The notes below the pieces were generated by a model that was given only the letters and a program-made list of their open reading frames with translations, was not told the origin of the DNA and did no database searches. A stretch of 64,000 nt of DNA, taken from the NCBI RefSeq assembly GCF_900110865.1, contig NZ_FOFD01000003.1, positions 434,001 through 498,000 of the forward strand. The letters run 5' to 3'. A program made the position numbers and the translations under genes. This DNA is from Natrinema salaciae. Its GTDB lineage: Archaea > Halobacteriota > Halobacteria > Halobacteriales > Natrialbaceae. Numbering within the stretch: position 1 is the first letter of the stretch; each line of letters begins with the position of its first letter. This document shows, in pieces, positions 27,494-36,815 of this stretch.

Positions 27494-27862
27494 TCACGAG
27501 GACTTGCCCGTCGACGTACCGACCGGCACCGATACCGATGGTGGGAACCTCGAGCGCTTCGGTCGCGGCCTTTTCGGTCGCTTCCGTGACCGCCTCGAGC
27601 ACGACGGAGAACGCGCCAGCGGCTTCCAGTTTCGTGGCGGTTTCGACGAGTGCATCGACGGCAGCCGACGTCTCGTGATCCCGTCCTTGGACGTATCCGC
27701 CACCGATCTGGCGCATCCACTGTGGGGTCAGTCCGACGTGACCCTGGACTGGAATCCCCAGTTCCGTGAGTCGGTCGACGATTTCGATGGTGGTCTCTCC
27801 GTGAGGTGCCGTCTCTATCTTCACCGCGTCCGCTCCGGCTTCCTTCACGAAGCGACGACTCA
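27494..27862 (-). pseudogene. panB: panB remnant (3-methyl-2-oxobutanoate hydroxymethyltransferase), truncated at both ends
   Basis: The frame reads RRFVKEAGADAVKIETAP, LTELGIPVQGHVGLTPQ, AGAFSVVLEAV and VPTIGIGAGRYVDGQVLVIT, the central third of PanB, the first enzyme of pantothenate synthesis. The N-terminal half is missing: homology begins at the stop codon of the AEC transporter gene. The C-terminal part is cut by the IS left end. No PanB sequence occurs on the far side of the IS, so the insertion was accompanied or followed by deletion. It cannot be functional. Confidence 0.85.
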
Positions 27863-28819
27863 GATCACCACACCGGACTGCAACACTGCGATCAGGACGG
27901 TCAACACCGGAATCGCCAGCAGCGTCGTGAGGAACACGCAGGTCGAGACGTACTCGGAGACCAGGATGCCGTCCGACCGGGTGCTGCCGGCGAACTCGAT
28001 GACGAGGATCAGCGGCGTCACGGCGGCGGGCATCGCGGTCTCGAGGACGAACACGCGCGCGACGGTCGGGTTCTCGAAGCCGATCAGGAGCGCGATCCCG
28101 AGACCGACGACGGGGGCGATACCCATTTTGAGCGCGGTCGCGGGCCAGGCCCGCGAGACCGCCGAGGCGGTGTCGGTCCGCGCGAGCTGAATCCCCAAAA
28201 TGAGCAGCATGAGCGGGATCGAGGCGTCGCCGACGAGCTGAAGCGTCTCCATCGCGGCCGCGTCCGCGGGCGGGACGAGATCCAGGGCACGCGCGATCAG
28301 CGCCGCGACGACGGCGTAGGCCAGCGGGATGTAGAACACCCGGCGGACCCCCTCGAGGCCGGCTGAACCGCTGCTTCGGGAGGCGACGTAGACGCCGACG
28401 GTGTACATCAGCACGGACTGAACCGAGAGGAACAGGACCGCGGTCTGGCGGCCGACCTCGCCGAACGCGAAGTCGGAGACGGGGATGCCGAGGTTCCCCG
28501 AGTTAGTGAATATGGCGACCAGCACCAGCGCGCTCAACGCCGGCTCCCGCTCGCCGGTAGCGCGACCGACCGCTTCGGCGATTCCCCACATGACTGCGGT
28601 GAAGGCCGCGATGCCGATCGTCACCCGCGCGAGCGTCGCCGCCTCGAGTTCCGTGACGGCGAGGCTGTGAAAGACCAGCGCGGGTGCCAGCACGTAGACG
28701 ACGGCCGTGTTCAGCGGCTCGGGATCAACCTCCTTGACCGTGGCCAGCACGTAGCCGACCGCCGCGATGGCGACGATCGGACCGACCGCGGAGCCGAAGA
28801 TACCGACGAGGTCCGCCAT
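27860..28819 (-). CDS. AEC (auxin efflux carrier) family transporter
   Basis: 319 residues with about ten hydrophobic segments arranged as two five-helix repeats. Features of the family are SLAVTELEAATLARVTIG in the first half, NSGNLGIPVSDFAFGE (conserved Asn-Gly-Pro stretch at the crossover) and ILGIQLA. Members export or take up organic anions; the substrate is unknown. The gene is complete, ending at QSGVVI, and abuts the panB remnant. Confidence 0.9.
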   Translation of the reverse strand: MADLVGIFGSAVGPIVAIAAVGYVLATVKEVDPEPLNTAVVYVLAPALVFHSLAVTELEAATLARVTIGIAAFTAVMWGIAEAVGRATGEREPALSALVLVAIFTNSGNLGIPVSDFAFGEVGRQTAVLFLSVQSVLMYTVGVYVASRSSGSAGLEGVRRVFYIPLAYAVVAALIARALDLVPPADAAAMETLQLVGDASIPLMLLILGIQLARTDTASAVSRAWPATALKMGIAPVVGLGIALLIGFENPTVARVFVLETAMPAAVTPLILVIEFAGSTRSDGILVSEYVSTCVFLTTLLAIPVLTVLIAVLQSGVVI

Positions 28820-29047
28820 CGATCAGCGCCGCTCCTCGCGTTTGCGATGTGATCGTCTCGATGTGTGCGCCGGTTCGGCGACGGTCGCGTGCTGCATTCG
28901 CGGGCAGCTACTCTCCCGGCTCGATATGGGGCTTGCGATTACGCGGGAGCGCCGCCACTCGCCGTCGACCGGTGTGGCTCCCGCGTCGATCGGTCCGAAT
29001 CCGTCTCGGTAGCCGGGACGGTCCACGGCAGTCGTCGAAGCGGCCGG

Positions 29048-29257
29048 TCAGACGCCGGGTCGCGACCAGTCCTCGTCCGGATCGCGTCGCTCGAACCGGG
29101 CCCCCTGACCGCATTCGGGACACCCGAACTGCCGGAACTCGACCTCGCTGCCGATGATCGGGACGGTCGTTTCGATGCCCGTGCCTCTGCGCTCCATCTC
29201 GACGTCGCAGCGGGAACACGTCGGTCGTTCTGGGACTGGTTCGCTCTCGAGGGACAT
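29048..29257 (-). CDS. Small zinc-ribbon protein
   Basis: 69 residues with two CxxC knuckles, CSRCDVEM (14-21) and CPECGQGARF (about 46-55), 32 residues apart, forming a zinc ribbon. The spacer is beta-rich (ETTVPIIGSEVEFRQF). It resembles another small zinc-ribbon protein encoded at 62258-62443 in the CxxCxVEM start. Function unknown; haloarchaea carry many such mini-proteins. Confidence 0.75.
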   Translation of the reverse strand: MSLESEPVPERPTCSRCDVEMERRGTGIETTVPIIGSEVEFRQFGCPECGQGARFERRDPDEDWSRPGV

Positions 29258-29555
29258 GGCCCCCCGTGTTGTATGCTACCACACCTCTCGACTAAACCGT
29301 TTCCGTCCGCTGCCTCCACGGCCGTTCCCGAGTTCGACGACTCGCTCGACCACAACGGTCCGCCGCGAACCCCGTTTAAGTGGTTCTGGTCACAAGGTGA
29401 AGATACGACGGGAGAACGGTCCTTTCTCGAGTCCACCGCAACCGATCAGCGCCGCCTGTCGGTCCGAATGCGACCGCGCTCGGCGCGTCCGGTTCGACGG
29501 CGGTGTCGCTCGAGCGCTTCAGCGGACTTATTTCGGCCGCGCGGGAACCGCGACC
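29258..29555. other. Intergenic stretch of about 300 bp
   Basis: It holds the two divergent promoters. TATA-like CTTATTTCG (29526-29534) lies about 27 bp before the GNAT gene. I see nothing else convincing. Confidence 0.5.
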
Positions 29556-30161
29556 ATGGCATTCGACGCCCGGATTCGCGTCGCGACCCCGGCGGACGCG
29601 GCCGCGGTCCGCGACATCTACGCCCCGTTCTGCGAGTCGACGGCGGTCACTTTCGAGGAGACTGCGCCGAGCGAGGCCGAGATCGTCGACCGAATCGAGT
29701 CCACTCTCGAACGGCATCCGTGGCTGGTCTGTGAACTCGACGGCGACGTCGCCGGCTACGCCTACGCGGGGCCGCTCCGCAAGCGCCGCGCTTACGAGTG
29801 GGTCGTCGAGTGCTCTATTTACGTGGCGGACTCGGCTCGCCGGACGGGCGTGGGTCGGGGGCTGTACGAGTCGCTGTTCGCCATCCTCGAGCGACAGGAG
29901 ATCCGTGACGTCTACGCCGTGACGACGGTCCCGAACCCCGAGACCGAACGCTTCCACGAGGGGATGGGGTTCGAACGGCTGGTCGACTTCCCCCGGATCG
30001 GCTACACGCAGGCCGACTGGCAGGACGTGGCCTGGTGGCGGCGACCGCTCGCGGCGAAGTCCGAGACGCCCGATCGGCCGCGCGCGTTTCCGGCGGTTCG
30101 CGAGGACGAGGACTGGGAGTCACTGGTCCGAACGGGCGAGGACTCACTCGACCTGTCCTGA
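29556..30161 (+). CDS. GNAT-family N-acetyltransferase (phosphinothricin acetyltransferase-like)
   Basis: 201 residues from MAFDARIRVATPADAA. The order ATPADAAAVRDIYAPFCEST, FEETAPSEAEIVDRI, PWLVCELDGDVAGYAYAGPL, SIYVADSARRTGVGRGLYE (acetyl-CoA P-loop R-x-x-G-x-G) and NPETERFHEGMGFERLVDFPRIGY is that of the Pat/Bar-like subgroup. It acetylates an amino group of a small molecule; the natural substrate is unknown. The acidic C-terminal 30 residues are extra. A TATA box at the right distance supports the start. Confidence 0.92.
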   Translation: MAFDARIRVATPADAAAVRDIYAPFCESTAVTFEETAPSEAEIVDRIESTLERHPWLVCELDGDVAGYAYAGPLRKRRAYEWVVECSIYVADSARRTGVGRGLYESLFAILERQEIRDVYAVTTVPNPETERFHEGMGFERLVDFPRIGYTQADWQDVAWWRRPLAAKSETPDRPRAFPAVREDEDWESLVRTGEDSLDLS

Positions 30162-30248
30162 CCGCCACACGCCGGATTCGCCAGCGCCGCTCGCCGGTGC
30201 GGTCGGTCGATCGAAGCCGCTTAGTGGCACCACGGACTGGTAACACCC

Positions 30249-30914
30249 GTGAATCCTTCGAACTGGCGAACCTACCTCGTCACGCAGGCGTCGCTGTCGG
30301 GTGACCGATCGACGCCGGAGATCGTTCGCGCGGCTATCGACGGCGGGATCGACGCCGTTCAGCTCCGCGAGAAGGGCACGAGCGCCCGATCGCGCCACGA
30401 ACTCGGCCTCGAGGTGCGCGAACTCACGGCCGAGGCGGGCGTCGACCTGCTCGTCAACGACCGGGTCGACATCGCCGAGTCGATCGACGCGGACGGCGTC
30501 CACGTCGGCCAGTCGGACCTGTCGGTCGCGGTCGCCCGCGACCTGCTCGGGCCGGACGCGATCGTCGGCTGCTCGGCGTCGACGGTCGCGGACGCCCGGA
30601 AGGCGGCGGCCGAAGGGGCGGACTACCTCGGCGTCGGGGCCGTCTACGGGACCTCCTCGAAGGACGTCGACGACGCGAAAGACGGGATCGGCCCCGAACG
30701 GATCGCCGACATCGCCGACGCGGTCTCGATTCCGATCGTCGGGATCGGCGGAATCACGGCCGACAACGCCGGGCCGGTCGTCGAAGCGGGCGCGGCCGGC
30801 GTGGCCGTCATCAGCGAACTCACGGCGGCTCGAGAGCCGCGGGCGGCGACCGAAGCGCTTGCGGCCGCTGTCGAAACGTCGAAGGCGGTCGGTACCGCAG
30901 GAGGAAGGGAATGA
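30249..30914 (+). CDS. thiE: Thiamine-phosphate synthase
   Basis: 221 residues, TIM barrel. VQLREKGTS binds the pyrimidine pyrophosphate, DLLVNDRVDIAES and VHVGQSDLSV follow, and GADYLGVGAVYGTSSKD and IPIVGIGGITADN hold thiazole phosphate. It joins HMP-PP and HET-P to thiamine phosphate. The stop overlaps the thiM start (ATGA), making a two-gene salvage/synthesis operon. Confidence 0.95.
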   Translation: MNPSNWRTYLVTQASLSGDRSTPEIVRAAIDGGIDAVQLREKGTSARSRHELGLEVRELTAEAGVDLLVNDRVDIAESIDADGVHVGQSDLSVAVARDLLGPDAIVGCSASTVADARKAAAEGADYLGVGAVYGTSSKDVDDAKDGIGPERIADIADAVSIPIVGIGGITADNAGPVVEAGAAGVAVISELTAAREPRAATEALAAAVETSKAVGTAGGRE

Positions 30915-31750
30915 GTGTCACTGACATCGCCGCGGCCGACCTCGCCGATTCGGTCCGGTCGGTCCGGGAGACGGAGCCGCTCGTCCAGCATCTGACCAAC
31001 ACGGTGACGATCAACGACGTGGCGAACCTGACGCTGCACTGGGGCGGGTTGCCGGTGATGGCCGACTCCGTCGGAGACGCCGGCGAGATGGCCGAGCTCG
31101 CGCGCGCGGTCCTGATCAACATCGGACAGGTACCCGACGGTCGCGTCGAGGCCATGCACGAGGCCGGCCGAACGGCGAACGACCGCGGCATCCCGGTCGT
31201 CCTCGATCCCGTCGGCGTGGGTTCGACGCCGTCGCGCGAGGCCGTCGCCGAGAGCCTCCTCTCGGGGGTCGATTTCACCGTCATCAAGGGCAACTACGGC
31301 GAGATCAGCGCCCTCGCGGGCGTCGAGGCCGACGTGAAGGGCGTCGAGTCGATCGGCGACTACGAGGAGATCGAGGCCACGGCCCGCTCCGTCGCCGAGT
31401 CGACCGGCGCGACCGTCGTGGCCTCGGGCGGTACTGACGTCGTCGCGGACGCCGACGGCGCGGTCCGGCTCGCCGCCGGCCACGAGATGCTCGGCGAGGT
31501 CGTCGGGACCGGCTGTATGCTCGGCGCGACCGTCGCGACCTTCTGCGGCGCGCTCGAGGACGCCCGGGAAGCCGCCGTCCACGGGACCCTCGCGTTCGGA
31601 CTCGCCGGCGAGCGAGCGGCGGATCTCGAGTACGCGGGCCCGGGGAGCTATCGCACGAACTTCCGCGACGCCGTCTACGGGATCACCGGCGACGCCGTCG
31701 CCGACCCCGTCGACGACGCGCTCGAGGATCGGATCGACGAGGTCCGCTGA
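30911..31750 (+). CDS. thiM: Hydroxyethylthiazole kinase
   Basis: 279 residues, ribokinase-like fold. LVQHLTNTVTINDVANLTLH and GGLPVMADS form the thiazole site; VVLDPVGVGSTPSREA and FTVIKGNYGEISAL are the ATP-site segments; VVGTGCMLGATVA (about 197-209) has the catalytic Cys. It phosphorylates 4-methyl-5-hydroxyethylthiazole, supplying ThiE from salvage. Translationally coupled to thiE. Confidence 0.95.
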   Translation: MSVTDIAAADLADSVRSVRETEPLVQHLTNTVTINDVANLTLHWGGLPVMADSVGDAGEMAELARAVLINIGQVPDGRVEAMHEAGRTANDRGIPVVLDPVGVGSTPSREAVAESLLSGVDFTVIKGNYGEISALAGVEADVKGVESIGDYEEIEATARSVAESTGATVVASGGTDVVADADGAVRLAAGHEMLGEVVGTGCMLGATVATFCGALEDAREAAVHGTLAFGLAGERAADLEYAGPGSYRTNFRDAVYGITGDAVADPVDDALEDRIDEVR

Positions 31751-31844
31751 CCCGGTCCGAACGAGGTTCGATCAACCGATCGGTACGTCCGGTTTTCGGG
31801 ACTGTACTGAAACGATTTTAATAACGCCGGGCGAACTGCAACCT

Positions 31845-32114
31845 ATGACTCGAGACGAACTCGAGAACACGGCCGAATCGCTCGCACAGGCAGCGGACGC
31901 CGCGTCCGACGAGGCACAGGACCGACTCCAGAACCAGGCGGCGAAGTTCGAGGACTACGCCACGGCCGACCGCGGCCCGGATCACGGCCAGCTCGCGCGT
32001 CACGAACACATCCTGCACGACATCGCGGACGACGAAGGCGGCGCCGTCGCCGACCACGTCGACGACGCGCTCGAGTCGATCACCGAGTTCCGATCGACGC
32101 TCGAGGGCGTCTAG
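31845..32114 (+). CDS. Small acidic helical protein (DUF7553-like)
   Basis: 89 residues, all helical, starting MTRDELENTAESLAQAADAA, with heptad-like spacing and the closing DHVDDALESITEFRSTLEGV. Such proteins are common in haloarchaea; function unknown. TATA-like TTTTAATAA about 27 bp upstream supports leaderless expression and the start. Confidence 0.75.
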   Translation: MTRDELENTAESLAQAADAASDEAQDRLQNQAAKFEDYATADRGPDHGQLARHEHILHDIADDEGGAVADHVDDALESITEFRSTLEGV

Positions 32115-32285
32115 ACGACGCCGGGAATCACTTTTCTGTCGCGGCTCGAGAGGATGGCGAGGGGCGAACCCGAAGCTCCTCGCGTGCCTCCACGCAACGG
32201 GTCGCCGGTGGCGATCCATCGCTCGGTGCGCCCCACTGCCCCGATGTTCCGCGAGAACTCTCGAGTACCGAACTGGGACACTCGT

Positions 32286-32921
32286 TTAACAGACTGGCTT
32301 GGGGTTCGCGCCCATCCCCTCGAGCGTCTCGACGTACTCGTCGTAGGCAGCCTGGATCGCGCCCGTCGCGGCCTCCTCGGCGCGGTCCCAGTCGTCGTCG
32401 GACTCGCAGACGGTCTCGAGGAGGGCGGTCGCGCGCTCGAGTTGCTCGTCCAAGTCCTCGCCGAACCCGCGGAACAGGCTGGCGGTCTGCGGGTCGGCGT
32501 CGCCGACGAAGTAGCCGACGACCTGGTCTTTCGAGCGCTGGCTCGCGAGGATGCGGCCGACGAGCGCGCCGGTGCGGGAGACGGTGTCCTCGCGGTCGCG
32601 CAGGTACTCGTGAAGCTGTGGAACCTCGTCGGGCTCGTACTCGTCGTCGGCGAGTTTGTCGGCGACGGTCTCGTAGTGGTCGTTCTCGTCGGCGGCCGTG
32701 GCTTCGAAGGCCGCGCGGGCCTCGTCGTCGGCCTCGTCGTCCGCCCACTCGCGGAACGTCTGCCAGGCGGCGTACTCGGCGTCGGCGGTCGCCTCGAGAA
32801 CGGGCTCGGTATCGATCTCACCGCCGGTGTCGGCGTACAACGACTTCGAGGAGCCGAGTCGCGAGAGTGCGGTCTGGTTGGCTTCGTTGACGGTCTCGAC
32901 GAACGCGTCCGGATCGGTCAT
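32286..32921 (-). CDS. Rubrerythrin-like (ferritin-like) protein
   Basis: 211 residues from MTDPDAFVE. An all-helical protein with LGSSKSLYADTGGEIDTEPV, EYAAWQTFREWADDE and AADENDHYETVADKL, where Glu-x-x-His-like pairs could bind a di-iron centre as in rubrerythrins. The C-terminal rubredoxin domain of classical rubrerythrin is absent. It may act in peroxide defence (inference). TATA-like GATAAAAC lies about 28 bp upstream and fixes the start. Confidence 0.7.
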   Translation of the reverse strand: MTDPDAFVETVNEANQTALSRLGSSKSLYADTGGEIDTEPVLEATADAEYAAWQTFREWADDEADDEARAAFEATAADENDHYETVADKLADDEYEPDEVPQLHEYLRDREDTVSRTGALVGRILASQRSKDQVVGYFVGDADPQTASLFRGFGEDLDEQLERATALLETVCESDDDWDRAEEAATGAIQAAYDEYVETLEGMGANPKPVC

Positions 32922-33082
32922 GGAGTGGGCTTCGGTCGGGCGCGAGTTAGTTTTATCGTGATGCCGCGTTCGGCGATCCCGCCCGTCCCCGCGATATCGG
33001 TCGATATGCACCGGTTACTGTTCGCGAGTTGAACTCCAACGGGGTCATAACAATTACCGCGGTCGAACGTTCTTCGAGCGGA

Positions 33083-34297
33083 ATGAAACGACGAGCGTAT
33101 CTCGTGACGGCCGCCGCTGCGACGCTCGGTGGCTGTTCTGCCCTGACCGATTCGGACGCGTCGGACGAGTCGAACGAAACCGACGATTCCCCCGACTCGT
33201 CGGACACGATCGACGAGGAACCGGGTTCCTTCGATCAGTTCGACGATCTCTCGATGTGGGAAGTGATGGAGGGCTCGCTCGAACTCGACGCCGAGCGAGC
33301 GTACGTCGGCGACCAGGCCGGTCGCATGACGGCCGACGAGTCCCAGCGCCGAGTCATGATCAAACGCCGATTCGACTCGCCGCGGGATCTCTCGGACGAG
33401 TTCCCCGCGCTGGCGTTCGCGACCGAACAGGACGTCGATCCGGTCGTGCAGCTCTCCGACACGGACGGCAATCGGCTGCTCCTCAAGTGCAACGTCGAGC
33501 CGGGACTCCCGCTCGCCCACCACGACCTCGCGGTCTACGACACCGACGGCGACCCCGATCTGAGCGAGGTCGCCCACGTCAAGATCTCCGCGTGGGCGGG
33601 CGACAGTCGATCGGTGACGGTGTGGGCCGACGACCTTCGGTTCGTCTCCCGGCCGGAGACGGGCAAAGTCCTCCTCCAGTTCGACGGCGGCGACGAGGCG
33701 ACCGCCACTCGAGCCCACTCGACGCTCTCCGAACACGACTTTCCCGCGACGGCGTTCGTCCCCACCGATCGCGTGGGCGGCCGCGGCTACCTCAGCCAGG
33801 GCCAACTCGAGACCCTCCAGCGCGACGGCTGGACGATCGGCAGTCAGGGAACGCGAGGCAGCGACCTCTCCGGCGGGAGCGAGTCCGCCCAGCGAGCGCG
33901 GATCGAGGGTGCCGTCGAGTGGCTCGAGGGGAACGGGTTCGAGGACGGTGCGAACTACTTCTCCTACCCGCTCAACCGCTACGACGACACGACGATGGGT
34001 ATCGTCGAGGAGACACACGATCTCGGCTTCGTCGGTGGCTTCGCCGGCCACGGAAACCTGTTGAACCCCGCCCTCGCGCCGCGGACGGTCGGCCCGTCCG
34101 CCGAGGAGGCGAAGCAGGTGCTCGACTGGACCGCACGGTTCCGGACGATCGCGACGCTCTCGTACACCGATCTCGGTGGCAACTCGGGAGCGGCGTTCGA
34201 AGAGACGGTCTCGTCCCTCGCCGATCTCGAGTCGGCCGGCGAGATCGAGGTCGTCGGCCCGGCCGACATCGCGTCGAACCACGTTCACGAGGCGTAG
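33083..34297 (+). CDS. Lipoprotein with a degenerate polysaccharide-deacetylase (NodB-like) domain
   Basis: 404 residues from MKRRAYLV. A lipoprotein signal ends at LGGC (Cys18), followed by a Ser/Asp/Glu linker. Residues about 50-190 are a beta-sandwich-like region and about 195-400 a NodB-like barrel. The usual TFDDG metal motif reads LQFDGGDE (Asp201), and the usual HxxxH after Ile-Gly-Ser is replaced by IGSQGTRG (Gln255), so the metal-binding histidines are missing. It probably binds rather than deacetylates glycans (inference). Confidence 0.75.
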   Translation: MKRRAYLVTAAAATLGGCSALTDSDASDESNETDDSPDSSDTIDEEPGSFDQFDDLSMWEVMEGSLELDAERAYVGDQAGRMTADESQRRVMIKRRFDSPRDLSDEFPALAFATEQDVDPVVQLSDTDGNRLLLKCNVEPGLPLAHHDLAVYDTDGDPDLSEVAHVKISAWAGDSRSVTVWADDLRFVSRPETGKVLLQFDGGDEATATRAHSTLSEHDFPATAFVPTDRVGGRGYLSQGQLETLQRDGWTIGSQGTRGSDLSGGSESAQRARIEGAVEWLEGNGFEDGANYFSYPLNRYDDTTMGIVEETHDLGFVGGFAGHGNLLNPALAPRTVGPSAEEAKQVLDWTARFRTIATLSYTDLGGNSGAAFEETVSSLADLESAGEIEVVGPADIASNHVHEA

Positions 34298-34452
34298 TCC
34301 GGTCGAGAGACACCGCTGTCTGTCGTCTTTCGGATACTGTGGCGTTTTTGTCGGCCAGAAAAACCGAACGCGGTCACCGCTGCGTCGGTGTGTCGGTGTC
34401 TCGTGTGGTCACTTCGGTCACGAGAGAGCGTGGCTCCCTCGAGCGACTACGC

Positions 34453-35316
34453 TTATTCGCCGCTGCCGGTTTCGATCGGTGCGTTGACGAGGTTGCCCCA
34501 CTCGGTCCAGGAGCCGTCGTAGTTGACGGCGTCCTCGTAGCCGAGCAGTTCGTGCAGGGCGAACCAGGCGACCGACGAGCGCTCGCCGATGCGGCAGTAG
34601 GCGACGGTCGTCTCGTCGCCGTCGATGCCCTCCTCGGCGTAGAGCTCCTCGAGCTCCTCGCGGTCCTTGAAGGTGCCGTCGTCGTTGGTCACGGCGGCCC
34701 ACGAGATGTTCTTCGCGCCGGGGACGTGGCCGCCGCGCTGTGCGGTCTCCTGCAGGCCGGAGGGGGCGAGGATCTCGCCGGAGAACTCCTCGGGCGAGCG
34801 AACGTCGACCAGCGGGACGCCGCGCTCGATCGCATTCTCGACGTCCTCTCGGTAGGCGCGGATGCTCTCGCGCGGACCGGCGGCGTCGTACTCGGTTTCC
34901 GAGAAGTCGGGTGTCTCGTCCGTGGTCGGATAGTCGTTGTCGAGCCAGTATTCGCGGCCGCCGTCGAGCAGATAGACCTCGTCGTGACCGTAGTACTTGA
35001 ACTGCCAGTAGGTGTAGGCAGCGAACCAGTTGGAGTTGTCACCGTAGAGGACGACCGTGTCGTCCTCGCTGATGCCGTGGCTCCCGAGGAGGTCCTCGAA
35101 GTCCTCCTTGTCGAGGATGTCTCGCTGGGTCTGGTCCTGGAGCTGCGTCTCCCAGTTGAAGCCGATCGCGCCGGGTGCGTGTTCCTCCTCGTAGGCTTCC
35201 GTGTCGACGTCGACTTCGACCAGTCGGTGGTCGGAATCGTCGTCCTGGAAGTCGTCGAGTCGGTCAGCGACCCAGTCGGCCGTGACGAGTACGTCGTTGG
35301 CGTAGTCGGTTGCCAT
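34453..35316 (-). CDS. Thiosulfate sulfurtransferase (tandem rhodanese)
   Basis: 287 residues, two rhodanese domains. The N-terminal inactive domain has LVEVDVDTEAYEEEHAPGA and VVLYGDNSNWFAAYTYW; the C-terminal domain has LVDVRSPEEFSGE, the active-site Cys241 in AYCRIGERSS and the conserved YDGSWTEWGN ending. It transfers sulfane sulfur from thiosulfate to a thiophilic acceptor. It is divergent from a second rhodanese gene 280 bp away, suggesting shared regulation. Confidence 0.92.
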   Translation of the reverse strand: MATDYANDVLVTADWVADRLDDFQDDDSDHRLVEVDVDTEAYEEEHAPGAIGFNWETQLQDQTQRDILDKEDFEDLLGSHGISEDDTVVLYGDNSNWFAAYTYWQFKYYGHDEVYLLDGGREYWLDNDYPTTDETPDFSETEYDAAGPRESIRAYREDVENAIERGVPLVDVRSPEEFSGEILAPSGLQETAQRGGHVPGAKNISWAAVTNDDGTFKDREELEELYAEEGIDGDETTVAYCRIGERSSVAWFALHELLGYEDAVNYDGSWTEWGNLVNAPIETGSGE

Positions 35317-35597
35317 ACACGATCCTACGATGGCGACACACAAAGGGACTTCTTAACCGGTCAATTCGGACACCGGTCGACCCTGTCGGGGATATTTGCC
35401 GCTATTCCTACCGCCCGGTTCGTTTCGGTACCGTCTAGCGGTGCCGAACGGAGCCGATTCCAGGCGTTTCGGGCGGACGTCCCGGTTCGAACGGAAGTCT
35501 TCGGTGCTGACACCAGCAATAGTTGCCACTGTCCCGGTACTCGAGTGGCGGCTCGAAACCGGTGCGTACTCGGGCCTCCGGCCGTATGGTCTCGCTA

Positions 35598-36410
35598 ATG
35601 GACGATTCCGTCGTCGTTTCCCCCGACTGGCTCGCATCGCGGTTGGACGATCCGCAGGTCCGTCTCGTCGACGTCAGGGACGCCTGGGAGTTCGACGGGA
35701 TCGGGCACCTGCCCGGCGCGGTGAACATCCCGTTCGACAGCTACCGCGACGAGAGCGACGTCGACCGCGGCACCTTGCCCGGCGCGGCGGCCTTCGCGGA
35801 CCTGCTCGGCGAGGCGGGTATCGAAGCCGACGACACGATCGTCGCCTACGACGACACCCACGGCGTCTTCGCCGCCCGCTTCGTGCTCACCGCCCTCGAG
35901 TACGGCCACGACGACGTGCGCCTGCTCGACGGCGACTACAGCGCCTGGAATCAATCGTACGAGACCACCGGCGAGACCCCCGACGTCGAGTCGACGACCT
36001 ACGAGGCCGACCCGCTCTCCCCCGAGGAGAGTCCGCTCGTGGGCTACGACGCCGTCGCGGCGGCTCTCGAGCGCGACGCCGTCCTCGTCGACACGCGCGA
36101 ACGGGACGAGTTCGAGGAGGCCCGTCTCCCGGGCGCGGTCCGATTCGACTGGCGTGAAGTCGTCGACGACGAGACGCGGCGGCTGAAACCGGAGGCCGAA
36201 CTCGAGGCGCTGCTCGCCGAGCACGGAATCACGCCGGACCGAGAGATCGTCCTCTACTGCAACACCGCTCGCCGGATTAGCCACACCTACGTCGTCCTCA
36301 CGGCGCTGGGATACGAGGACGTCCACTTCTACGAGGGGAGCCTGACGGAGTGGCTCGCCAACGACGGCGAGGTCGAGAGCGGGCCGGTTTCGACGGCCGA
36401 AGACGACTGA
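35598..36410 (+). CDS. Second tandem-rhodanese sulfurtransferase
   Basis: 270 residues from MDDSVVVSPDWLASRL, which parallels the start of the neighbouring rhodanese; an ATG four codons earlier is possible. Two domains: LVDVRDAWEFDGIGHLPGAV and VLVDTRERDEFEEARLPGAV, with active-site Cys221 in LYCNTARRISH. The active loop differs from the neighbour (CNTARR versus CRIGER), so the preferred donor probably differs (3-mercaptopyruvate is possible). Confidence 0.9.
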   Translation: MDDSVVVSPDWLASRLDDPQVRLVDVRDAWEFDGIGHLPGAVNIPFDSYRDESDVDRGTLPGAAAFADLLGEAGIEADDTIVAYDDTHGVFAARFVLTALEYGHDDVRLLDGDYSAWNQSYETTGETPDVESTTYEADPLSPEESPLVGYDAVAAALERDAVLVDTRERDEFEEARLPGAVRFDWREVVDDETRRLKPEAELEALLAEHGITPDREIVLYCNTARRISHTYVVLTALGYEDVHFYEGSLTEWLANDGEVESGPVSTAEDD

Positions 36411-36456
36411 CCGCTCGGCGTTCCCCCCCAACCCGTCCCACGGCGCTCACGTCGGC

Positions 36457-36681
36457 TCAGTGCGGCTGGGACGGCTCGATTCTGATCTCGTCACTGTCGA
36501 CCGTGACGTCGTATCCGAGATACGAAAAATCGATGCGGACGCCGTCCGACTCGGTGAGACTGTCGAGCGCGTCGGGGTCGAGCGTTCGGTACAGCGGCGG
36601 GAGGTCGACGATATCGCACCGCTCCCTATCCGAGATGTCACACAAGAGATCGTACGCAGTGGAACTATTTCGATCGGTCAT
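36457..36681 (-). CDS. HalOD1 output-domain protein
   Basis: 74 residues from MTDRNSS; upstream in-frame ATGs would add 4 to 22 residues. The core LPPLYRTLDPDALDSLTE followed by VRIDFSYLGYDVTVDSDEIRI is the haloarchaeal output domain 1, usually a stand-alone or C-terminal module of signalling proteins. The ligand is unknown. Confidence 0.75.
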   Translation of the reverse strand: MTDRNSSTAYDLLCDISDRERCDIVDLPPLYRTLDPDALDSLTESDGVRIDFSYLGYDVTVDSDEIRIEPSQPH

Positions 36682-36815
36682 TGAACCCCCTCCCATAGCA
36701 ACCTCTCTATCGGGTGTGCCGTAAATCCCCATGCGATTTGCTGGCAATACTACTGGTTTGCGGTAGTCGACTCGCCGACGCTCGACCGTTTCTGGCCGCG
36801 CTCCGCCCGGTTGGG

